DNA from: Leptodactylus fallax | Lineage: Eukaryota > Chordata > Amphibia > Anura > Leptodactylidae | Direction of reading: 5' to 3' | Assembly (NCBI GenBank): GCA_947044405.1 | Contig: CAMRHE010000322.1 | Coordinates: 1,178,001-1,242,000, forward strand | Length of the DNA stretch: 64,000 nt | Shown: positions 43,530-52,731 of the stretch, in pieces | Numbering within the stretch: the first letter of the stretch is position 1 | Layout of the letters: the number at the start of each line of letters is the position of its first letter | Made by a program: the position numbers and the translations under genes | The notes under the pieces: model-generated | Told to the model about the DNA's origin: nothing | What the model saw: the letters and a program-made list of their open reading frames with translations, nothing else | Database searches by the model: none

Positions 43530-44109
43530 CGGGTGTGGTGAAGGGAAAAAATAAAAAATAAAAAATAAAAAAAAATTCTAATAAGTTTCAGTTGGGGTTT
43601 TTGTTAGTTTTCTGTTAGTGTTATATGTTTTCCATTGTATATTACTTATTTGGATTTTCTTTTGTTTCCAAGATAGGTAGAGTTTTGACTGGCGGATGAC
43701 TGAAGAAAGACTGCAGAGTGAAAGGCGGAGTGAAAGGCAGAATGCATGGGGGCTGATTTGCGGCTGGATTTTCTTTTTTTGGTCTTTAATTTTTGTCCCG
43801 GTTTCTTGTATCTTATTTATTGATGTTCTTTATGCTATGTTTTGGATTTATGTATTGTTTCTGTTTATGGGTTTTATATTGTATTTTCGTATGTGACACT
43901 GTTTGTGAATTTTTACTTTTCTAATAAAAATAGTTCCAATTCCTTCGGGGCAACCGTGGGAGTCAGACGTGTCTGTTTGAGTTCCTAGCTTCAGAGGCTT
44001 ACGTGGCTTTTGGATACTTGGAGACCGTTTATAGTGTGTGATCTTCGGTCTTTTGTTTGTTACAGACCGTAGCTCCGACTCCCTTCCCCGTGCGGAGGGG
44101 AGCCTTATC

Positions 44110-47100
44110 ATGGAGCGTGGAGCTCCTGCCCCCCGGACCTTACAGGCGGGGGGCAGGAGAATGTCTGCCGACACAGCACCAGCAGAGCAGGGCAGGCGGA
44201 GGTCGCTGAGGCAGCAAGCCTCAATGAGACTGGCGACCAGGACAACGGCATCGGGAGCAGCATCAGGAGCAGCAGCAGCGACATTGGCGGCTGCAGCATC
44301 AGGAACAGCATCGGGAGCAGCGACGTCCGTGGAGCGGGTGACGCCAGCGGGGGTAGCAGTGGCGACAGAGGTGTCAGCAGTCCCGGCAGGTGGATCCGTG
44401 AAGACGGCGACATCAGCCACGGCGGTAACATCAGCGGCAGTGGCGGGTGAAGCCGGTCCGAAGGGGGCTACGGCCACAGGATATGCGGTTTCCTCTGGAA
44501 GGGTCCCTGCAAGCAGGAGAAAAGACGCCTTACCGTCATCGCTGCCTCAATCACCCGCGGGATGGGGCATCCGGAAGGCTGGAGAAGAGGTTGCCATCTA
44601 CAGCCGGAGGATCGAGGCGGCCCTGGAGGAGTATGACCGGGCCCGGAGGTCCCTGTTCGCTATGGGTGGAGAGCTGCAAAGCGCTCGCGCCCGTAGCGAC
44701 AGGGCCTCGAGGAAGGACCGCCCGGATTTCAGCAGGCAAGTAAAGAGCCTCAAAAAGCAGATTAAGACGCTGGAAGCCAGGTGTGCGGAGATCCTGGAGG
44801 GCGCGGGGCCGTTCAGAGAGAAGCTGCTGAACGATGACCGCTTCTTCCGCAAACAGCAGGAGCGGTTGCTGAAGGATGGCCCCGCGTCCTCAGACAGCTC
44901 GGGAGAGGACGACTATTGCGAGTCAGACCTGGAATCAGATGACAGCATGGCGGTACAGTATAGTCGGGCAGCCGTCCCTAGTAGCGGCAGCCTGATACCC
45001 ACGTATACGCAGGCATCAGTGCCGGCAGTGAAGCAGGAAGTCAGAATGACAAGACAGGAAGTCAGAATGACAGGGCAGGAAGTGACGCAATCTCCCACAC
45101 TCCCAGAGAACCAACCACTGCCCGAGACGGAGGAGGAGGAGGGTGGAGCCTCGGGAGAAGGCGGGAAGCTGATGAGGCAAATCTACCAATTAGAGTCCCC
45201 GTCCAGAATGGACCAATTAGCATTCAGCATGTCAGATCTGGACGGGGAGGAGGCGGGAAAAGGAGCCAAGACCAGGAAGAAGGCAAGGAAGGAAAAAAAA
45301 AGAGTAATAGAGGCATTTAAATTTGTCAGGTCGTTGCCTGGGGAGCATCGTGCCGGGACCTCAGCCCAGGTTGCGATGCCTCCAGGAGAGAAAAGGGAGG
45401 CGCAGGCACCTCGGGTCACGCCAAGTGGCGGGGTGCCCGGGGTGCCAGCAGTCAAAATGGCGCCTGATAGTACCTTTCAGGTGGTGGCGGACAAGGAGCT
45501 CATAGTTGCGGACAAGGGCAAAGGCAAAGAAGCCCCCCCTGCGGAGGGGAGTGGCGTAGGGAAACCTCCCTCCCTGGTAGGAGGTTTTAAAATATCGATG
45601 GCTTCCCCCAGAGTAAGGTGTAGGAAAGGGGGAGTGGCAGGTGGGCGTGGCTCATCCTCCTCCAGTGCTGATGAAGCCGGTGATGCGGAGGTCACTTCCG
45701 GGGCTAAGGGGGCGTGTCCTCCTACAGCATCAGGTGCCGGGGTGACTGTGGATGCGGAGGCCGAGGTAAAAGCGGGGAAGCCATCAGCGAGTGGTGCAGC
45801 CGGCCCCGCTGTAAGAAGGAAGACTGCAGGTGTGAATGATGGACGAGTGGAGAAGTTAGTTAAGAAGGCGGGTAAGGCAAAGGGGAAAACGGGTGGGATT
45901 AATGCAGTAATTAGTAATCTTCCTGAAGAAGGAGGTGTGGGGGTCCAAGAGCCTGTAGTCGGGGAGGCTGCGGGTGGAGGGGCTATTACCGTTGCTGCTA
46001 AAAAGAATATTTCTACTGCTAATTTTTCTGCTGTTGTCCCTGCTGTTGTTCCTGCTACTGTTTCCGATGCTGTTCCTGATGCTGTCGTTGCCCCTGTTGT
46101 TGCTCCTGATATTGATATTGTTGCTCCTGTTGTCCTCTCTGCTGTTGTTCCCTCTGCCGCAGTTAGAGTGACCCGGTCCGCGGCAGCTATGCCAGGGCGG
46201 ACTGTTGCCGCCTCTGGTGCTCCGGTTGCCGTGGCTGGGCCAAGTAGTTCTGCGGGGGTCCCTGGGAGTGGCGCTGGTACTCCGGCAGCGGAGGTTGCTG
46301 CGGCCTCCAGGCCCCCACGCTCCTATGGCAGCGTCGCTTCTGGGGCCCCTGGGGGTGCATCATGTCTTCCGCCAGGCTCCAGGGACGGTGATTTGCAACG
46401 GCAGCTCCTGGAGGCTTTACGGGCGGGCCAGTCCACAATGACCGTAGATGGGCAGTCGAGAGACCTTAGGTTTTGGGTCGAGCGTTTTGGCCTAGGGAAG
46501 TTCCGAGAGGAAGGAGGTGAGACCAGATGGACTCTCCCTACACCCGGGCGTAGGGGGCCGACACGGAGGAACGTGGCTCGTCTCGTGTGGGGGGGAGCCG
46601 GCCCTTGTCCCCAGAGGAGGGGGGTCGTGGAACTCCTACTCTGGATGGGTTTCAGGGCGAGCGACATCTTTGCCCTGATTCATCCTGTCGGCTCCTCGGA
46701 GTTCGACATCAACTTTGTTACCCCGGAGGGCCTAGAAACCTTCTGGGGAAATTACAGGCTGGTGAAGGACGAGCCCGCCTGGCGTGACTTTATGGTGTGG
46801 GCGGTGTCACGTTAGGATAGCATTAAGAAAGTGACCGTTTTAACTCGTAACGAGTCACTTTCTTATATGGACATCATGACCTGGCTCAACAGGTATGGGG
46901 AGGTCAAAGACTTCCCCAAGAAAAACCTGGATGAGTTTGGGATCTGGTCGGGGGCCTGGACTTTCATGGTCAAGTTGCGACACGAGGATAACTCGGTGAT
47001 GCATATCCCGTCCTTGACCTTCCTTGGGAAAGACAGGATCCTTGTCTTCTACCAGGGGCAGCCAAAACTCTGTCACAGGTGCGGTGACCCCTCACACTTG

Positions 47101-48056
47101 AGCGCCTCCTGCCGTGTGCAGAAGTGCGCCATGTGTGGGGAGGTGGGCCTTCTCGCGGCGACCTGTGGCAGGGTGCGTTGCCACCTGTGTGGTGTCCTTG
47201 GGCACCCGATCGGGGCGTGTCCACGGTCTTTCGCCAACACCACCCTTCGGCAAGCGGGGGCAGTTGAGGAGGCTGTCCCTGCTGCGGAGGGGGGTGAGTG
47301 GGGGAGGAGAGACTAGTCTGCCAAGGCAAAAGGAGAAGGCCCAGCCACCATCAAGGGCAAGGAGGTGCGAGAGGAGGAGGGAGCAGAGGGAGGGAGTTAT
47401 GTGCCTTCCTTCTGCCCCTGGCTCTGCTGGGCCGGATCCCGATGCCGAGGCAGCAGTGGGCACGACCCTGGTTGAGGAGATGAGGAGACTGCAGAGGGAG
47501 GAAGAGGCTGACCAGTCGTCTTCTTCTCAGTACGTCAGTGCTGGGGAGGGAGAGACGGTCAAGCGGAGAAAGTCACCGAGTAAAGTGAGGGCAAAAACAT
47601 CTGCCCCCACCCCGACGAAGGAACGCAGACTCGACGGCCCTCTAGTGGTAGGTCCCAACCGGTACCAATCCCTCTGTGAGGATGCGTCGGCCTCAGGGGA
47701 GGCTTCAGAGGGAGAGGTGGAGCCGTCAGGGGCTGCTGAGTCTCCCTCCGGGAGGGGCCCCTTGCCCTCTTGGGGGGGAGGCTGGCCTGGAGCCTGGAGG
47801 AGGAGATGATACACCCAGGGCCGAAGTTGCTACTGTCTCTGCGACCACTGTAACTACTCAGGGAGAAGTTGCGGGGGAGGTCCATCCCTCCTCTGGCCAA
47901 ACCGCACCGGGGGAGGTGATGGACCAATCCCAATGTAAGAAGAGGACCCGCAAGACGAGGAGAAGTCGCGGGTCCTCTTCAGACTCATCTAGGGGAGGTG
48001 GTGATAGGAGGAAAGGGGGTGGGAAGCTGAAGGTCATTGAGCTCAATCGGTCTTAA
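44110..48056 (+). pseudogene. LINE ORF1 (unit 2), nonsense and frameshifts
   Basis: From the conserved ATG the frame is open for about 900 codons to a TAG at 46813-46815, where unit 1 has CAG (RQDN context), a C-to-T nonsense change. The same frame then runs to 47316 through three CCHC knuckles (47071-47220). The second knuckle has lost its His (GEVGLLAATC against GHLAATC). An extra G near 47291 and an extra T near 47770 shift the frame before the tail KVIELNRS. Correcting these gives about 1,314 aa, longer than ORF2. Coiled coil, acidic and A/V/P-rich regions and the RRM-like region are as in unit 1. It ends in the TAATG overlap. Confidence 0.87.
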
Positions 48057-48058
48057 TG
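48054..48058 (+). promoter_or_regulatory. TAATG stop-start overlap (unit 2)
   Basis: The ORF1 stop TAA (48054-48056) and the ORF2 start ATG (48056-48058) share one base. The same five bases occur at 30865-30869 and 56713-56717. UAAUG-dependent termination-reinitiation has been shown for the silkworm LINE SART1. Confidence 0.8.
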
Positions 48059-51000
48059 GCAGTCCCCTCTCCACTGACGCTGGCCACCATTAATGTGGCC
48101 AGCATTAAGTCTGATACGGCTAGGTTTGCAGCCTTTGATTTTCTTGGCCGAGTTGAAGCTGACATTTTGTTTTTGCAGGAGACCAGGCTCTGTACTCTAT
48201 CGGAGATAAACAGAGCAAGGAGGGAGTGGCGCAGGGGGCCCTCCTACTGGTCTCTTGCGTCTGAGCCGTATAGTGGAGTGGCGGTGCTTTTTACCGCAGA
48301 GGTGAAATGCCAGCGACTGATCAAGCTCGAAATGGGAAGGTGCCTAGTCTTAGACGTCCTCATGAAGGGGCAAAGCCTGCGCCTCATTAACATCTACGGT
48401 CCCCAGACAAAGTGGGACCGTAAAAGCCTCTTTATGAAGATCAAGCCTTTTCTTTTTACGGGCAAACAAGTCATCTTTGGTGGGGATTTTAATACCATAA
48501 CTAGACCCCAAGACCGAGGAGGTACCAGAGATAGATTGCCCTATGATGGAGTCGCGTTGAATAGCATAGTGAGTGAAGCTCGCCTGGAGGATATCCACAT
48601 CAGGCATTCCCCAGGTCACCGTGGGTTCACCTTTCAGAGAGGTAGTGTTAGGTCTAGGATAGATAGGTTTTTTTTGAAGGAGAATTCCGTCACCACCCCT
48701 GTGTCCGTGGTGGAGGTGGAATTCTCCGATCACTGTCTAATTTTGTTTTCTTTGAATATTTCAGAGACCCTCCGGAGAGGAAGAGGTTTGTGGAGGCTGA
48801 ATTCGTCACTCCTTGAGGAGGCAGCTGTAAGACAAGCCTTTGAGGAGTTTCTTCAGGATCAGGTACTATTACTGGGTCTTGAAGGTACTAGGTCAGAGTG
48901 GTGGGAGATATTCAAAAAAAGGGTGGCGGGATTTTTCCGCCGGCTCTCAAGCCTCAGGTCACTGGACATGTACCGCATGTACAGTGCACTGAGGAAGAGA
49001 CTTGAACATCTGGTCTCGACCAGAGGTAGCCAGGAGGATATCTCCGGTGTGAAGGCTTTGCTTAAAAGGTGTCAGTATGATAGGCACGCATCTTTGGTTC
49101 TTGAGAGGGATTTCAGGAAATACCGCTCGCCCGACCGCTACAGGAACTGTAAGATGTCAGTGGCTTGTAAGACAGTAACAGGCCTGATTGACAGTACAGG
49201 ATCCCTGACAAGATCTAGGTCAGGGATCTTGGAGGTCGTCAGGTCCTTCTACTCGAACCTTTTGGCAAAGAAGGAACTGAATCGGGATCGGATTTCAGGT
49301 TTCTTGGCTGAAGCCATTCCTGAGTCAGCAGAAGACCCTTCTCTTGGTGTTTTGGTAGAACCTATAAGGGAAGAGGAAGTCGTCAGGGCTATTGAGGGTC
49401 TTGCCCTCAAGAAATCACCTGGCCCAGATGGCTTAACATCTGAGTTCTATCGGACCTTTAAAGGAGCGTTGGCTCCCCTCTTGACTGACGTGCTTAATGA
49501 GTGTCTATCCTCGGGCACTCTGCCGAAGTCAATGAGGAGGTCCGCCCTTATAGTTCTGTCAAAGGGTAAGGATCCGAGCCATATTGAGATCTGGCGGCCC
49601 ATAGCACTTCTCAATACGGACCGGAAGATTCTGGCGAAGGTACTTTTTAACCGGCTGGTACAGTTTGCGCCCCGGCTCCTCTCGCCGGCTCAGCACTGCT
49701 CTGTTCCCGGTCGTAGCACCTTAAGTGCGGTCCTGAGTGTCAGGGAGGCTGTGGAGCAGAGTAGGGCAGGTCGGTGGAAGGGGTACTTGCTGTCCCTAGA
49801 TCAGGCTAAGGCTTTTGACAGGGTGAATCATGAGTATTTGTGGTCAACTCTCTCGAGGTATGGCCTGCCTGGGGGGTTCATTCAGTGGCTGCAGACCTTA
49901 TACGCTGGGGCTGAGTCTTTCCCACTTGTGAATGGTTGGGTTGGTCGTCCTTTTGAGGTGGGGTCGGGCGTCCGACAGGGATGTCCCTTGAGCCCGCTAC
50001 TGTATGTGTTCGCCATTGATCCCCTGATTAGGCGGATTAATGGTGGGCCGGTGGCGGGAGTCAGGATGGACCTGGAGGGCACCGGCTCCCCTTTGAGGAC
50101 AGTAGCCTACGCGGATGATGTCACCGTTCTTGTCTCGTCACGGGAGGAGCTTGAATGGGTGATGTCTGAAGTGGACAGTTACTCGGAGGCTTCCGGATCA
50201 GCTGTAAACAGGAATAAGTGTGGAAGCCTCTGGCTGGGAGGGGGAGAGCCTGGTTTTTCTCTCCCGGACACCCTCCCAGAACCCCAGGGGTCTGTAAAGA
50301 TCTTAGGCATCCATTTTGGCCAGGGTGATTACCCACTCCAAAATTGGGAAGGTAGACTTAAGGATGTCGCCCAGAGAGTTGATTGCTGGAAGGGTTGGTC
50401 TTTGACCCTGAGAGAAAGGGTTCACCTTGCCAAAGCCTTCCTGCTCCCGTTGGTGATCTATCTAGGTAGCGTCTGTGCCTTGCCAGAGTCTTGTTGGAGT
50501 AGGATCTGTTGCCTGTTCTTCCAACTGTTATGGGGGAACAGGCTCAACCTAATCAGGAGGGAGGTTACATACCGCACAAGGAGGCTAGGGGGGTTAAATC
50601 TGGTTAACCCCGTGGTGTTCTTAATGAACACCTTTCTTAAGATCAATTTACGAAACCTCTCCTCCGAGGGGGCTCCTTCGTGGGTAGCCTCCTGCCAGGG
50701 GTGGTTTCGGCCCTTCTTCCAGAAATGGGAGTCAGGAGGGCAAGTGAAAGATCTTCATGCACCCCATGGATATCTCCCGGCCTATGCTTCCCTGGTCCTG
50801 AAAGTGATTCGTCGGTGGGGTCTGGGGGCGTGGGAGATCAGGACTCAGTCAAGACGTTTTCTTGACAACAAGGTCCTGTTGACCCTCTTCCAGAAGCCTC
50901 TGGCGCTCAAAGATTGCCCAGGAGAAACCTTAGAGGGAGGGTTGCGTTTTCTTAACTCCAAAAGGTTTCCTCGGAAGTTTTGGGATCTGACCTGGCGCTG

Positions 51001-51451
51001 CCTCCTAGGTAAGTTATATGTGAGGGGGAACTTGAAGTACCGGAACTCCGACGAGCGAGGCTGCCCTCGGGAGGAGTGTGGCGACATGCTGGAAAGCATG
51101 GAGCACTTCCTGCTTCAATGCCCCTTCAATATAAGGGTTTGCAAATTGGTGGGGACCTCCACCGGTTGGCTGCGGCTGGCTGGCCTTTCCTATGCCGAGT
51201 GGGCCTATGGGGCATTCAAACACCCGGAGGGCAGGGACTGCCAAACACTTTTTGTAGTTAGTGCAGTGGTCAGGTTTCACCTATGGTCAGCACGGTGTTT
51301 AGTATCGACGAGAGGCAAAATCCTCCCGGAGGTGGAGGTGGTTAAAAACATCATGGTGGACCTGGTGAGGGTGCGCTCTTGGGAGTACGAGGGGCTGGGC
51401 GCAGAAAGGGCTGGTACCCTCTGGAGGGGGTTCACTTTTTCTGTTCCCTGA
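48056..51451 (+). CDS. LINE ORF2: APE endonuclease and reverse transcriptase
   Basis: An intact protein of 1131 aa. It nicks target DNA and reverse-transcribes the element RNA from the nick. N-terminal APE-like endonuclease: N13 in TINVAS, E42 in QETRL, D144 and N146 in GGDFNT, and D225/H226 in FSDHC. RT: KKSPGPDGLTSEFYR, DQAKAFDRVNHEYLW, GVRQGCPLSPLLYVFAIDPL, then AYADD with catalytic D687/D688. After the thumb lie a WGNRLNLIRREV block and, near residues 1002-1022, a Cys-His motif (C-X4-C-X8-H-X4-C). The layout and wording are closest to the Tx1 clade of the L1 group, several members of which insert at specific sites. Its start lies in the stop-start overlap with ORF1. Confidence 0.94.
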   Translation: MAVPSPLTLATINVASIKSDTARFAAFDFLGRVEADILFLQETRLCTLSEINRARREWRRGPSYWSLASEPYSGVAVLFTAEVKCQRLIKLEMGRCLVLDVLMKGQSLRLINIYGPQTKWDRKSLFMKIKPFLFTGKQVIFGGDFNTITRPQDRGGTRDRLPYDGVALNSIVSEARLEDIHIRHSPGHRGFTFQRGSVRSRIDRFFLKENSVTTPVSVVEVEFSDHCLILFSLNISETLRRGRGLWRLNSSLLEEAAVRQAFEEFLQDQVLLLGLEGTRSEWWEIFKKRVAGFFRRLSSLRSLDMYRMYSALRKRLEHLVSTRGSQEDISGVKALLKRCQYDRHASLVLERDFRKYRSPDRYRNCKMSVACKTVTGLIDSTGSLTRSRSGILEVVRSFYSNLLAKKELNRDRISGFLAEAIPESAEDPSLGVLVEPIREEEVVRAIEGLALKKSPGPDGLTSEFYRTFKGALAPLLTDVLNECLSSGTLPKSMRRSALIVLSKGKDPSHIEIWRPIALLNTDRKILAKVLFNRLVQFAPRLLSPAQHCSVPGRSTLSAVLSVREAVEQSRAGRWKGYLLSLDQAKAFDRVNHEYLWSTLSRYGLPGGFIQWLQTLYAGAESFPLVNGWVGRPFEVGSGVRQGCPLSPLLYVFAIDPLIRRINGGPVAGVRMDLEGTGSPLRTVAYADDVTVLVSSREELEWVMSEVDSYSEASGSAVNRNKCGSLWLGGGEPGFSLPDTLPEPQGSVKILGIHFGQGDYPLQNWEGRLKDVAQRVDCWKGWSLTLRERVHLAKAFLLPLVIYLGSVCALPESCWSRICCLFFQLLWGNRLNLIRREVTYRTRRLGGLNLVNPVVFLMNTFLKINLRNLSSEGAPSWVASCQGWFRPFFQKWESGGQVKDLHAPHGYLPAYASLVLKVIRRWGLGAWEIRTQSRRFLDNKVLLTLFQKPLALKDCPGETLEGGLRFLNSKRFPRKFWDLTWRCLLGKLYVRGNLKYRNSDERGCPREECGDMLESMEHFLLQCPFNIRVCKLVGTSTGWLRLAGLSYAEWAYGAFKHPEGRDCQTLFVVSAVVRFHLWSARCLVSTRGKILPEVEVVKNIMVDLVRVRSWEYEGLGAERAGTLWRGFTFSVP

Positions 51452-51552
51452 GGGTTAGATAAGGGATTTAAAGTAGGTTAGTTAGGTTAGGGCCAGATAG
51501 GGATAGGTAGGGCAAGGTTTGCACGAGGGGTGGGGTTTATTATTTTCTGATA

Positions 51553-51580
51553 GGGAGGGACAGGTAGGGACAGGGTAGGG
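51553..51580 (+). other. G-quadruplex motif (unit 2)
   Basis: Five GGG runs with loops of 1, 7, 3 and 2 nt, the same layout as in units 1 and 3. Confidence 0.75.
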
Positions 51581-52016
51581 ACAGAATGATAGATAGGGAT
51601 ATAGCGGTAGGGCGAGTAGACAGGGATGGGCCTCCTGTGCTCTCTTCCTGGTGGAGGGCTGGCGTGTCACCACATAGGCATTTTTGTTTTGGAAATCAGA
51701 TGGAAGGGTAAGAGGCTTGAGGATAACCGACCCTAGGCCCATGGGAGGTTCATGGGAGGGAGGGTTGGTTTGTACAGTTTATGGTATTGTGGGTTTTGTC
51801 CGTTATTATAGCATTTGTCTGGTATTTTGTTATTGTGTCATTTCTGTTATTTTCATATTATTGTACTGTTTCTATGTCCGTTGTTCCATTTTTTTTATTC
51901 CCATTTCCATAATATGTTGATCGTAAAAGGTTTTTTTTTAGGGGGGTAGGTTGTTTGGGGAGGGGGGTTTCTTTTTGCGGGTGGAGGGCTTGGGTTTATA
52001 GGTTTCGAGTGCCTGG

Positions 52017-52147
52017 CCTGGCTCTGGACTATGCGGACATGGGAGGACATGAGGCGGAGAGCCAGGTCGGGGTTCAGGGGCTTGGTGGTGGGAGGTGCCA
52101 GCACCAGGACTATGCAGACATGGGAGGACATGGGGCGTGGTGCTGGC
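52017..52147 (+). other. Paired hairpins with shared loop text (unit 2)
   Basis: Stem 1 is 52017-52025 with 52058-52066, and stem 2 is 52097-52106 with 52138-52147. Both are perfect, and both loops begin GGACTATGC. Confidence 0.82.
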
Positions 52148-52731
52148 CGGGTGTGGTGAGGGAGGAAAAAAATAAAAAATAAAAAAAATAAAATTTTCTA
52201 GTAAGTTTTAGTTGGGGTTTTTGTTGTTTTATGTTTGTTTCTATGTTGTTGTATATCGCTCATATTGGTTTTCTTTTTTTTTTTTCAGATGATTAGAGTT
52301 TTGACTGAAGGATGGTTGGAGAGAGACTGAAGAAGAATGAAAGGCGGAGTGAAAGGCAGAATGGATGGGGGCTGGTTCGCGCTTGGTTTTTGTTTTGATT
52401 TTTGTCCCAGTGTTTTATACTTATGTTCTGATGTTATTTTATGATTTTACTTTGGTTTTATGTATTGTGTCTGATTATGGTTTTATACTGTATTTTTTGG
52501 AGTGACAGATTAAGTGTTTGTTTGTAAAATTTTTCTACTTTTCTAATAAAATAGTTCCAATTCCTTCGGGGCAACCGTGGGAGTCAGACACACTTGTTTG
52601 AGCTCCTGAGTCCAGAGGCTTAAGAGGGCTTTTGGATACTTGGAGACCAATTATTGGGTGTGGTTTTCGGTCTTTTGTGTGTTACATACCGTAGCTCCGA
52701 CTCCCTTCCCCGTGCGGAGGGGAGCCTTATC

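Larger units (their letters stand above)
26685..43934 (+). mobile_element. Tx1/L1-like LINE unit 1 (interrupted by Gypsy)
   Basis: This is the first unit of the head-to-tail array. Without the Gypsy insertion and its 4-bp duplication it is about 8.66 kb. Order: 5' UTR (26685-26861), ORF1 (26862-30867), ORF2 (30867-33177 continuing 41765-42854), 3' UTR (42855-43934). The start is fixed by where similarity to units 2-4 begins (TCCAATTCCTTCGGGG). Its left flank differs from the unit-to-unit junctions, so this is the array's 5' edge. Confidence 0.9.
42855..43934 (+). other. LINE 3' UTR (unit 1)
   Basis: About 1.08 kb. It contains a GGG-rich stretch with a quadruplex motif (42952-42979), the paired hairpins (43399-43529), a short direct repeat of GTGAAAGGC-type text (43719-43740), and AATAAAAA just before unit 2. 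No poly(A) tail separates the units. Confidence 0.8.
43935..52555 (+). mobile_element. Tx1/L1-like LINE unit 2
   Basis: This 8,621-bp unit is joined directly to unit 1 on the left (AATAAAAATAGT then TCCAATTCC) and to unit 3 on the right, in the same orientation. It is the best-preserved copy: ORF2 is fully open, while ORF1 carries one nonsense codon and two frameshifts. The 5' UTR is 43935-44109. Confidence 0.92.
51452..52555 (+). other. LINE 3' UTR (unit 2)
   Basis: It carries the quadruplex motif (51553-51580) and the paired hairpins (52017-52147), then AT-rich text with AATAAAA at 52545-52551, directly followed by ATAGT and unit 3. Its first roughly 330 bp are almost identical to unit 3; the remainder is less so. 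Confidence 0.8.
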
